A stretch of DNA of 64,000 bases from Cladobotryum mycophilum (lineage: Eukaryota > Ascomycota > Sordariomycetes > Hypocreales > Hypocreaceae): NCBI GenBank assembly GCA_036429605.1, contig CM071590.1, positions 6,262,001 to 6,326,000 of the forward strand. The letters run 5' to 3'. Made by a program: the position numbers and the translations under genes. This document shows positions 1 through 9,893 of the stretch, piece after piece (position 1 is the first letter of the stretch; each line of letters starts with the position of its first letter). The notes below the pieces were generated by a model. The model was not told the origin of the DNA and searched no databases. It worked only from the letters and a program-made list of their open reading frames with translations.

Positions 1-936
1 GGGGCAAGGGAGATAGTCACGGCAGGATTTGGGAGATCATGACAGGCATTGAGTTCCTTCTTACACATCTTGAGCATTGGAAAGTGTTCTTTACCCCCTA
101 CTGATGAGGAAATCGAAGAGACTCAGAGTCAAATACAGACTACAAATCGTACCCGAACAACACGAAGCCAACAGCCTTGTTACGATCAGCCAAGACAACG
201 AACCTCACGATCAAATCCGATAAATAAGCTTCCAGAGCATACAAGAAAGGAATATCTAATACAGGGGGAACGGATACAAGGCCTTGTTGATGATTCAAGA
301 TCGTATCTTCGGCTTTCTATTCTGAACGCTTGGCAAAAGCTTAATTTATATTATACAAAGCTTGGAGAATCACCTCTCTTTGCTGCTGCAGTTATCTTAC
401 AGCCTAACCTAGGTATTCGATGGCTTGAAGATCGTTGGAATAGTGAGGAACAGCTTGTATGGCTTCGTGATGCAAAGAAAGGTCTTGCTGCATACTGTGA
501 GCGTTGGTATCAGCAACATCCTGATCCTGATCCTATCATACAAGCTCCAAGCCTTCACGATACCCTCTTTTCCCAACCACCAAGTCTTGATAGTCTTTAC
601 GATGATTGGCTCAACTGTACGACCGTACGGCAAGATGAGGGCTCTGAGCTTGAGAGATACTATCATCTTAAGCTTACACAACGAGTTGATCCAATTCCTT
701 GGTGGATATCTCAAAGGGAATCGTTTCCAATACTCAGTAAGCTTGCCTTGGATATATTGGCAATTCCTGCGATGGCTTCGGACTGTGAGAGGGCATTTAG
801 CTTAGCAAAGCTTACACTATCGTCTCAACGACTTTCAATGAGGGCCTCAACGCTTGAAAAGGCGCAATGCTTAAAGAACTGGCTAAGGCGAGGAGCAGTT
901 ACGCTTGGAGATCCCTTTTTTGTACCAGAATTATAG
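1..936 (+). pseudogene. hAT-family transposase, 3' part, truncated by window edge and frame-broken
   Basis: The long frame ending at 936 carries the C-terminal dimerisation region of hAT (Ac/Tol/Restless-like) transposases. Near its end are AMASDCERAFS, then LSSQRLSM and a terminal LKNWLRRG; such an SxxER.FS block with a following R-rich helix is diagnostic of the family. The stretch before about base 95 continues in a different frame, open from base 3 through GIEFLLTHLEHWK and FFTP, which also looks like transposase. The two frames meet at a run of five C (94-98); one more C would join them. No ATG is needed inside the window because the upstream frame runs off the left edge. The element is therefore incomplete here; its left terminus, catalytic Asp region and activity cannot be judged. 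Confidence 0.85.
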
Positions 937-979
937 ATTAAAGACTAATACAACCTTTTGGGGCTCCGGAATAGCTTCA

Positions 980-1068
980 CATTCAATTGATTCAAATCTA
1001 TCAAATCAAATCAAATCGAGCCAAATCAATCAAATCTACCCTCTTAATACGATCAAATAGTCAAATCC
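980..1068. repeat. TCAAATC-type short repeats behind the hAT transposase
   Basis: An A/T-rich stretch just 3' of the transposase stop contains about eight copies of (T)CAAATC/T, some directly abutting. hAT elements commonly carry short subterminal repeats bound by their transposase, so this may be the right subterminal region of the element. The terminal inverted repeat and 8-bp target duplication cannot be identified because the left end is outside the window. The rest of 937-1229 shows nothing else I can name. Confidence 0.5.
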
Positions 1069-1229
1069 CAATGCCTCATTTGCTTTGTTTGGTCGGGATG
1101 CTGCGCTGGACAGCGGCCTATGACATCAGGGAAACTCTTTCAACTTGAAGCAAAGTAAATCAAGGATTAGTCTAGCTAATCTAGCGGCTCCCTAAGTATT
1201 ACATAAAATTGTAATTATGTCTTTTCATC

Positions 1230-1686
1230 CTATGATACATTCTGGCAATCCAATTGTCTGGCAGCTCCGGTCAGAGCTGCTAACCCAGGTATATTGTCGA
1301 GTGCATGGGAAATCGTTAAAGCATTGCAAAAGAGTTTAAGGGGAGTTACTACTTCATCCAGACCAGGCACAAGAACTAGAACGTCACTGTCTGCCTTTGT
1401 AAGCGCGGTGATGACTGCACGACCTTTGGGTGGGATTTCCCGCTAGTTAACGGGGTAGAGAGTCAGTAACATTTCCAGGTCTCTTGACCACATGGTAGGT
1501 AACCACTGGTCTTCGACTCGCTGGAGTCATGCTGCTTATAGTGGCGTGTACAGCTTCACTCTCAGTGAAGTCATTGATCACCTCGGCGGCCCTGCCGGCA
1601 ACAGGACGTAAGACTCCGCCCGCAGCACTCTGAGCGAGCGAAATGGTGGAAGTCGCGGCAAAAATAAAATACTTGGAGAACAACAT
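1230..1686 (-). CDS. possible small secreted protein, two exons
   Basis: Reading down from the ATG at 1686, the first 19-21 residues form a plausible signal peptide (MLFSKYFIF...SLAQSAA), followed by a short helical segment with the motif AEVINDF. That frame stops near 1447. A second open segment on the same strand, about 1442 down to a TAG at 1230, encodes TALTKADSDVL, LVPGLDEVVTPLK and ends RQLDCQNVS. An AG acceptor (AACTAG) directly precedes it, so an intron of about 60 nt probably joins them; the donor is not certain. The layout (signal peptide, then an alpha-helical core) recalls fungal hydrophobic-surface-binding HsbA-like proteins, but the match is weak and I do not assign a function. 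A TATATAA-like element lies about 105 bp upstream (1791-1797). Confidence 0.35.
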
Positions 1687-3315
1687 GGCTCCAACTGTGA
1701 TTCAGAGCAACACTGTAATAGTAAAAAGGAGCTCAAAGTGTGAGCAGTTGTGGTAATGAGGTAGGGTTATTTCTATGCTTCGACTGTTTTTATATAAGTA
1801 AGGTAAGGCACACAACGCGAGGATATTGGCTGATGTTTGCTTCCCTTACCCTTGGCCTTGATGTGAGACAGTTCAGGTGAATAAAGCAGGCAGAGTTTGA
1901 GAGTGAGACAATACACTCAGGTGGTGGCCATAACTCGAAGTTCATAAAAACATACTTGTTATGCAATGAGTGAAAGAACAATGAGATAGTATTGAGTACT
2001 ACAGTACTCATGTGTTTTACATATATCAGCGCCCGTCCTATCCATCACTCTCTCCACCACAATGACGATGCAAGACCAGACTATTTTCTTGCCATTCTTG
2101 CGGCTTGAGATTCAAATTCCAGTTGGTACTTTTCTATATCCAAGTACTTTTTTGCCAAGCTCTGCCACCCTTGTATAATATCGAAATTAAACAGGGAGGG
2201 TTACGCTTCCGCAACTTCACATCATAAACTTCCATCAATTACACACCCTGCATAGTTTCAGCCTTCAGCGAACTATTATCTAGGCTCTTCCGGCGACCCG
2301 GCACGAACCGCTTGACTTGTGACTTTGCTGGAATCTTTGCTGCATCGCAAGCCCTTCCCATCTGGCGGGTTTGGGCCCCTCCTCCGCGCCACTCAAAGGT
2401 AGATACCTCTCACCGCGTAGCGATACTTAGACTATCTGAGTGTGATTCTAGCAGGTGCGGTGACTATAGGCTGAGGCGAGCCATGAATGCCGCTGAAGCA
2501 TGGATTGTGATTTGCACGACGGCCGTATATCCATCTAGCTAAATGAATGGTGATACGCACATTGCTTTTTGAGCAACGTGGGGGTGGGGTGCGTGCGATG
2601 CTGGCATACGAACTGATGACATATGGAAGGATAGGGCTGATGCTCTTGATCCGTTGGAAGTAATGGCCTGGATCAAGGATATCAAAAACAGAGCATGCGT
2701 CCCGCTTTCGCGCATCTGCATCCAGCTGTGCGAGTAAGACAGTCGTGGAGAAAGAGTTCAACCCTTTCAAGAAAAGAACGTTGATTGGAAAGATCTCTCA
2801 GAAAGAATGCGGTGGTGAAGTGCGTTTAGAAAGGGAAACGAGTCGCATGGGTCGACGACATTCGGTGCATAACCATGGTGTAGCGTCGAACGCTTGACGA
2901 ACAGGTCTGATCAAGCACCTGCTAAGAGCACACGATATCAACTCACAGACTATCGTCACTCTTTATGTATAGGTAGTGTTGGAATGGAATCGGGCGGGCA
3001 TAGCCATCTCGTCTCAGCGGAGCAGCAGGTCCACGGGTATCATCGCCACAGGAAGGGTGCTGAAGCAGGTGGTAGATGATATGATTGCCACGGCAGAAAA
3101 TGGTGGAGTTGCGATTCTGAATTGTATGACCAAGTAGTATTTGCAATATTAGTTCTGTTGTATGGAGTCCGGCTAGAAGTTATAAGGAAGAAAGTTGGAG
3201 TTTGACTACAAACAGCAAGCCTGCTGGGAAGCCGCGCGCAACGTAAAAGCCAAGGATGATGCTGGTGAAATGTATTTGCACCTAGGAGCCTGTCCCTCCC
3301 TGAAAGCGTTTCAAA
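1687..3315. other. intergenic, no supported gene
   Basis: Apart from a reverse-strand TATA-like element at 1791-1797 that suits the preceding small gene, the short open frames here (for example 2432-2770 on the minus strand) have no recognisable domain, signal peptide or splice continuation. I see no RNA gene or repeat. Confidence 0.5.
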
Positions 3316-5181
3316 TTATACGATCAACATGCCATAGGGAGGCTCAAGAAAGTCATCCCAGTTTGCCTTTCCGGAATCCCAAAACCTCTCCATTGCGTCC
3401 CGAGTTATCCATGGACCTATGCCTGTGAACGGATCCTGAACCGCCAGGGAGAGACACTTCTCCACGAGGACTCTCTGCTCGGCGGTTACAACGGCTGCGC
3501 CACCTACGATAATGGGCCACGCGATGCTATGAGGAGCTATCCCAGATTCGATCGCCTCCTCAAGGATCTTGAAAAAGTCGTTCCGAACTACACCTGCCGA
3601 TCTCTGGTAGCAGCCACCAGTACATACAATAAACGTATGGGGAACAGCGAGAGTCGCGTAGAGTGTAACGGCAGCTTTGATGACTCGCGCAACCAGCAAC
3701 AGTTCCTTAGTCTTAGGAAGCTCTTTTGATCTAATCCAATCCTCAATGTCGCACTGTTCGATATCGTCGAGAATGTCACATAAACTAAATTCCAGGTCCA
3801 GAGATGTATCTCGCAGCTGCAGTCGGAGACGATTAATACGAGCAACAGAGAGAAACAAGATGGCGGGGCCATAAAACTGCGGATAAATGCTAAGGTTAAA
3901 GACCCTTTCAAGATCTGCAATATCGAAATTCGTCACTTCTTCAATCTGAGCATGGGAAGGACACGTTGTATTGTAAAGTGTCATCTGGCTGTTTTGAGCA
4001 GAGCGACAAGAATTAGTCTGATAGCCATGTGTGACAGCCACGGGTACTCACATGACGAAGGTTTGGAGGTGAAAGATCCTGCCATCAGAAGCAGACAACA
4101 CATAACCAAGTCCTCCATAGTGCTTCATGAGAGCGAGAAACCCCGCAGTGTGTCCACGCCATTGTGGTGATTTGGAGAGCATAAGCTAAGGCATCGTCTG
4201 TCAGAGTTCCGATCTGGAATTACAAGATACGACCTCGGAGCAGGTCTGTTGGCATACCTCTGATACAATTAGGGAATAGATGCTCGCCAGAATGTCGCTA
4301 ACATCGTTGGGATGTGCAGCAGGTGGAAGCTTGCGGAGGTCATTGTTAACCTCATGAAGAGCAAGCCCAATATGACGATACGCATTCGCCGTCAACGGAG
4401 AGGCCAGACTCGAGGGATCGACGGCCGTATCAAGACCATGCATCATGGACAGAAGACCAATACGGAAACTAAAGGCAACGGCGATTAAGCAGTGACGATA
4501 GGCTGGACTCAGTGCTTGGACGGCCGAGATATCCAAGCGATCATCGTAATGGGAAGATGAAGCGAGCTGCCTTGATCTGAATTTAGATGATACCATGCTG
4601 TTCCCTAAGAGAGGTTAGAATTGAGCATCATGTGGTAGATTAGGGTCGAATGGGGCGGCCGTTACGCCTCATCATATGCATAGTACGGGCATGATAAATG
4701 GAAAGATGGACATACAGCAGTTCACGAGATCAATGCAATCCCATTCTTGCGGCCTAAGATCACGCGATCGGGCAGCGTAGATATTATCTTGCCATTTACG
4801 CCTCGCCACACTCATAATCTCCTTTTGTCTTTCATTCTCCCCTGCATCTGCGATCCTTGCCAGAGGATAAATACTGCTTTCAGGGTCGTCATTCTCGTCA
4901 CTGTCAATGCCTATCACCGTCAGCCTGGCCGTTGCCGAAGCCTTCAACAGGTTGTCGCTCCTCTTTCCAGTGCGCAGATGTGTTGACGGAGCCGCCTTTC
5001 CGAGCCGCTTGGCCTTTGATAACCTCGTTACCGCACCCATAGGAAGCCAGGTGAGAGGTCTCCAATCACCATACCCGGGACAGACAATCTTGGACTGCTG
5101 GCATTGTTTGCAGATGGGAATAGTGCCATCGCAGGGGGATTTGCGACGGGTGCACTCCCAACACCCCGAACGCTTCGGCAT
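3316..5181 (-). CDS. Zn(2)-Cys(6) binuclear cluster transcription factor
   Basis: Four exons fit together: 5181-4716, 4604-4258, 4185-4052 and 3988-3316, summing to 1620 nt (539 aa) with consistent phases. Donors are GTATGT, GTATGC and GTGAGT; acceptors are TTAG, TTAG and ACAG. Residues 7-34 hold the zinc cluster CWECTRRKSPCDGTIPICKQCQQSKIVC, quoted here as CWECTRRKSPCD plus CKQC...C, with six cysteines in C-x2-C-x6-C-x5-C-x2-C-x6-C spacing. The middle carries SKSPQWRGHTAGFLALMKH and the C-terminus ends WDDFLEPPYGMLIV, both typical of the fungal_trans_2 (ARCA-like) class. It should bind CGG half-sites as a dimer in the nucleus. It lies next to the sugar-phosphate cyclase gene and transcribes in the same direction, so it is the obvious candidate regulator of that locus; this is inference. 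Confidence 0.9.
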
Positions 5182-5917
5182 GTTAATGTCGGGGGAATAT
5201 CTTGCAAGTGCGCTTGGATGCTATTTTTTCTCTAGATGAGGAATCTTTTTATGTCAGAGCCCCAAAGAGAAGTAGTGGAAGTCTTTGACATTTGATGGAC
5301 AAGACGAGAGCTGGCAGGCTATATCCCTCTGCTAATACCGTGAAACTCACAGCGGTTATCGTTCTTTGGACTGCGAATCATGCCACCGCTCTAGCGATGC
5401 CTGTTGATACAATACATACACCCTCTTGCAGGGTGGAGCATGAAGAATTCGCACTCACGGAAGAGACGCAGCCTGACGTGTTGCCACTCAGGAACAGCAG
5501 ATAGGGCGGCTAGATATGAATGTCTCAGACGGTATCTACAGCCTGCAGGGCATACGGGCGGTGGCAGTGCTGGATCTTACTGCCAGACAGCATCTGTAGG
5601 TTTGCTCCGCTTCGCCAGATCCGGACACCTCCGAGCCTGAGAAGGGTGGGTGATTTTAAAGCAACTGTTCTCCAAGACAACAGTTGATGTCAATAGTAGC
5701 AATAAAGCTTTACTACAAATAGAATGAAAATTACATGTCTGATAAACCAGGCTACTACATGAATCCCTCGATTGATCTTTCACGCTGTTGTAAAGGGTAG
5801 CTAGATTGATGGCGGATATGAGGAGGGCACCCTTATAAAGGCGACTCTGTGGAGAATGGTCTTCTACATAATCGCCATTCTTTGTGACATAGAATAGCTA
5901 CATCTTCATGCTAAAAT
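5182..5917. other. spacer between regulator start and cyclase 3' end
   Basis: This is the promoter side of the Zn2Cys6 gene plus the 3' flank of the cyclase. A 70-codon open frame at 5292-5504 (+) has a short hydrophobic stretch (TVKLTAVIVLW) but no homology I recognise and no good splice continuation; I do not call it a gene. Confidence 0.45.
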
Positions 5918-7483
5918 TCAAGCCACGCCACTACCCTCTTGGACAGTCAAAGTCACCGAGTAGTCCATGTTGCCAGGCCCGTCAATGTCGGTCCTCATAT
6001 TGTCAGTATGTGGAATGGCAGAGTCGATAATTTTGACCTTGTCCAGACCATGCACGTGGCCGTTCAATAGCTCCTGGTCATTACTATGAGAAATAACGTT
6101 GACCACCGAGGTTTCAATCGGTTTCCCCTGGACGGTATAACCGGTATCGCTGGCATCAACGAACGCGTCGATCCCCTCTCCATTTCTCGGGAATTGCTTC
6201 ATCAAGCCCTTGTGCACCTCTAATGCCACGCACATTTCCTCGTGGGTGACATCGTTCAAGAACACGCATTCGCCCATGGGGCTGACAGGAACAGCGGCGC
6301 GAAGCTTGCCATCACGAGTCTTGAGGATGGCAGTGGTGGCCTTGTCAAGGAGAGCGCTGTCAAACTGCACATGGTCCATGGCGAGCCCGGCGCGGGAGAA
6401 TAGGCGTAGGAGACTCATGTGGTCGGAAGTAGAGAGCGACCCGCGCATGTGTGACAATGTGGCAGAGTAGGCCATGTCGATGGAGATTGCGTGGCCGTGG
6501 CGAAGAGGTGTCTCAGGAACAAGTTCGTGAAGAGGTGACCAACTATGGCTGTTAGTGGATGATGATTCATATAGGCGCAAGATGAAGGGGAGAGGATCGA
6601 CTCACGTATGGCCATAAGCAATCACTCGATCCAGCATGATCTCATGCAAGTTGGGTGTCTCAAGTTTCAACATCTCATAGATTCCCGCACGGCAGATCTT
6701 GTCCGCCACAGTCCGTATCTCCCCAGATGCGTCGCCCAATCTCCCAAAGGCTGTGCCAATGAGATCCTCACAATGGCGATCAAGACTGTCAAACGTCGTT
6801 TTGTCAGCGCACGAAGATATCTTGACCAGCTCAGCAAAACCATTGCGGATCTGAGCTGTAGGAAGCGTCCGCAGAAAGGTAAAGTCCAGAAAGGTATGAA
6901 TGGGGGCGTGATAGGCGCCCAAGCGGTTCTTGTAGCGACCGTAATTCACGGCCACCTTGATCGAGACGGAGGCATCGATGAGGCCAATGACGGTGGTTGG
7001 AATACGGATGTAGTTGGTGTTGCGACGGTAAGCAGCACAGGCAAAGCTATCTCTCAGGGTCAGTATGATTCTGTACAGCCATCGCAGATGGGAACTCGGA
7101 ACTCACCCCGCAACATCAGTCACAAGCCCACCGCCCACGACCAATACTGGCTCCTTGCGATAAACACCAAACTCATTCATTGAGTCAACAATGCCCAGCA
7201 GCGTGTCCATGCTTTTGGCCTTTTCCCCAATCATGGTTTTGTGGATCTTGAGCTCGAGTCCATAATGATCAAAGTATCTCTGCATGAGCTCGCCGTACAG
7301 GGTGAAGATGTTAAGGTCCATGACCGCCAGGCATCGTCCCCATTTCTGGTAGCACTCGGCAAGTTGATGATTCTCAATGTTGAAAACACCGTCAAGAAAC
7401 TCAAAGTCATACTCAATCTTCTCGTAGCCACAGACTGAGAAGCCCTTGGCGGTGGACTCAACCGTAGCGTTCATGTCAGACAT
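5918..7483 (-). CDS. sugar-phosphate cyclase, DHQS-like; probable desmethyl-4-deoxygadusol synthase
   Basis: Exons 7483-7107, 7046-6606 and 6542-5918 sum to 1443 nt (480 aa), with GTGAGT donors and ATAG acceptors. The fold's landmarks are in order: NAD-binding VVGGGLVTDVAGF (about 115-127), YIRIPTTVIGLIDASVSIK (138-156), VNYGRYKNRLGAYHAP (159-174), metal-site GFAELVK (E198), GHTWSP (271-276) and LRHGHAISIDM (286-296). The KNRLG..H.P signature belongs to the 2-epi-5-epi-valiolone / desmethyl-4-deoxygadusol synthase branch, which cyclises sedoheptulose 7-phosphate, not to shikimate DHQS; fungi normally make dehydroquinate with the pentafunctional AROM protein. Sequence alone does not separate the two product types, but the adjacent O-methyltransferase and ATP-grasp ligase favour the deoxygadusol type. 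About 70-80 residues extend beyond the length usual for bacterial members. It diverges from the methyltransferase gene across a 1-kb promoter. Confidence 0.9.
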
Positions 7484-8524
7484 GTTGTTATAGTTGTTGG
7501 TGAGAGTACTGAAAGATATTGGAATCTTCGACCGTTATTGGGGGATGATTGCCCAATGATGTTAGAATTGGATGTAGGATGGAACGGAGTGACACCGGAC
7601 AATTTATCCTTGTGAACTCGTCTCACTGGGAGCAATGATTTCACAAACTGAGACATGGACAGCGATCGTGACATTGACGAAGCTGTACATGCATCGCAGC
7701 CTCTTACCGGGCATCCGCTACATTCCATCGTAACACATGTAGGTCCCTTTCGATACTCCCGTCATTACACTATGCCACTATTCACCTGATCGCCGTGACT
7801 TCCATCACCTCATCTAAGGTGAAACACCAGCCAGGCCATAATGAGTGTAAACTAATATGGTATCACTTTCCCATCATGACACATCCTCTGAGACTTTAGA
7901 GTTTTTTCTAGCATCGGCGAGAAAGTCGTGATATGTGATGATGTCAACGACACTTTTCTGTAGATGTGGTACAATCAACTACATAGACATGTGTGACTAT
8001 AGTGATGTTCTTCATACTCATGCTAATAAGTGGGAAGCTGAAGAAGACACTGTCGGATGGACTTGTCATCAATTAATGGCGACAATCTGATGATAGTCAC
8101 TTGCGATTTTCAGCGTAGATCTTGAGCGTCGGCAGTCTCCGACGATCGAAACAGGTAACAAATACTAAGCTATTCATAGATATGAATATTCGTCTTCTTG
8201 ATTCGCGTTACAGTAGACCCTACATGGGGATCGACATGAGTCCAGAAGGGAGATGGAATGTTTGTCACATCCCACGCGCCGAATCTGCGCGTCATTCATG
8301 TTCAACGCCAACAGGATTCAATACCCGCCACAGGCGCAAGAGCAGGTGACACAACCTTAAACGCTTTTTAAACGCAATCGGTCGTACTTGTAACGCCCCT
8401 ACATAGCTAGCGAGTTGCTATTGAAAACTTATTTCAAGAACAGAGACAAAACAATAAGAAACTCTTTGAGAACCTACCTTGCTCTTACTGTACCTCGAGC
8501 GATAACCCTCTACACTGTCTGATA
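7484..8524. promoter_or_regulatory. divergent promoter shared by cyclase and O-methyltransferase genes
   Basis: About 1.04 kb separates the two start codons and contains no convincing gene. It holds a perfect palindromic Zn2Cys6-type site at 8127-8144 (listed separately). The arrangement would allow joint control of the first two pathway steps. Confidence 0.6.
8127..8144. promoter_or_regulatory. CGG-N6-CCG palindrome, candidate Zn2Cys6 binding site
   Basis: The sequence CGTCGG-CAGTCT-CCGACG has six-base arms that are exact reverse complements around a six-base spacer. Inverted CGG triplets at fixed spacing are the classic target of dimeric Zn2Cys6 regulators. It sits about 640 bp upstream of the cyclase ATG and 380 bp upstream of the methyltransferase ATG. 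Binding by the neighbouring regulator is inference. Confidence 0.5.
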
Positions 8525-9546
8525 ATGAGCAGCCCAAACGTCTTTGACAGCAGCAAGGCTTACGCTCCACAGGAGAAAGTCTACGTTAGCGACGGAAGGG
8601 AGATTGAACTCCTCAACTTTGTATACTCCCAATCCAACCTCAATGAACTCAGAGGATCGCCAGAGAAGGTCCTTGCGACCATTGATGAGTTCGCTCGAAC
8701 GAGGAGGTATCTCATGAATGTTGGAGAATACAAGGGCCGCATCGTTACAGATTTGATCACAGAGATGAAGCCAAAAATCATGGTGAGGAGGCGAAAACTT
8801 GGGAATAGCAATACGATGATTTGCTAATGAATGGGGCTGCACTCACGTTAGGTCGAGCTGGGTGGTTACATTGGATATTCAGCTATTCTGTTCAGCAATG
8901 CGGTCAAGCATGCTGGTGGCGAAAAGTATCTCTCTCTTGAGCGCAGCCCGGAGTTTGCAGCCATAACAAGCTCCCTGATTGACCTGGCGGGACTCGGTGA
9001 CTTTGCCAAAGTCATTGTTGGCTCCTGCAACGACTCAATCAACCGGCTTTACGCAGAGGGCCAACTCTCACGCATCGATCTCCTCTTCTTGGATCACCAT
9101 AAACCAGCCTATCTTCCAGACCTCAAACTCTGCGAGCAACTTGGGCTCATCCAGCCAAAATGCGTGTTGGCAGCGGACAATGTCATCAAGCCGGGGAATC
9201 CTCCCTATCTGGCATATGTGAGGAGCTCGGCCGACGAGAAAAGGTACCCGGCCACACGCGGCAATGAGGGGAGTGAATTCGATACCAAGACTGCACACCG
9301 ATATAAAGAGAGGTCTGAGGCAGAGGCAGAGGCAGCAGATGCAGGCATCCACGGTGACCCGACCCTTGTCTACGAGAGTGAGCTCATCAGTAGCTTCGAG
9401 CCAACGGGCATTCCTGTGAGTTCTCTCCTGTTCAATCCCCTAGAGATTGGGGTTTTGAAAACGTAAAATGTTACGCATGCTGATAGTGACTCATCGTTAT
9501 CTAGGACGGCATTGAGATTACACGGTGTATTGGCAGAGTGGTGTAA
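8525..9546 (+). CDS. catechol-type SAM-dependent O-methyltransferase
   Basis: Exons 8525-8782, 8852-9415 and 9505-9546 give 864 nt (287 aa); all junctions are phase 0 (GTGAGG...TTAG, GTGAGT...CTAG). SAM-binding motif I is VELGGYIGYSA (87-97). The metal/catalytic residues of animal COMT are conserved with the same spacing: D167, K170 (LDHHK), D195 and N196 (AADN). The last 13-residue exon, DGIEITRCIG, supplies the usual final strand. It is the expected second enzyme of mycosporine biosynthesis, methylating desmethyl-4-deoxygadusol to 4-deoxygadusol, judged from its place between the cyclase and the ATP-grasp ligase. A charged E/A-rich insertion (about 240-260) follows the metal site. A detoxifying catechol methyltransferase remains possible if the cluster reading is wrong. 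Confidence 0.9.
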
Positions 9547-9893
9547 AATGGGGGATGGTCCCCTGGTGTTTCCGAAAGGTACTGATAATGGTTGTAGTTG
9601 GAACTTTGACCCAGTCATTCAAATACTAGCAATCAAATGATCATTTGCGTGTATAATATACTAAATTGCTTGTACTTTTGGAACGATGATGTATGTGGCC
9701 GCCATCACTTCAAAACGCAGCTTGATCCAGCTGAACGAGGTTCCATGACGTGACCTGGTGGAATGACGAAAGTACACCATCACGACTTCAACGACAGTGT
9801 TTCAAAGGGGATAATGCGTTATAGTAAATGCAAGGTAAAAGACGGAATACCTGGGCTGTCCCACCCAAAGTCTTCGCAGACATCGTCGCAACC
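9547..9893. other. intergenic between methyltransferase and ATP-grasp genes
   Basis: These 350 bp should contain the methyltransferase terminator and the ligase promoter. No CGG-N6-CCG pair or other clear motif is seen. Confidence 0.4.

Noticed and set aside
5292..5504. 70-codon open frame as a small secreted protein
   Set aside because: No clean signal peptide at its N-terminus, no splice continuation and no recognisable motif.
5918..7483. Shikimate 3-dehydroquinate synthase
   Set aside because: In fungi that activity is part of the AROM protein; the KNRLG..H.P and GHTWSP signatures and the neighbours fit the C7-cyclitol branch.
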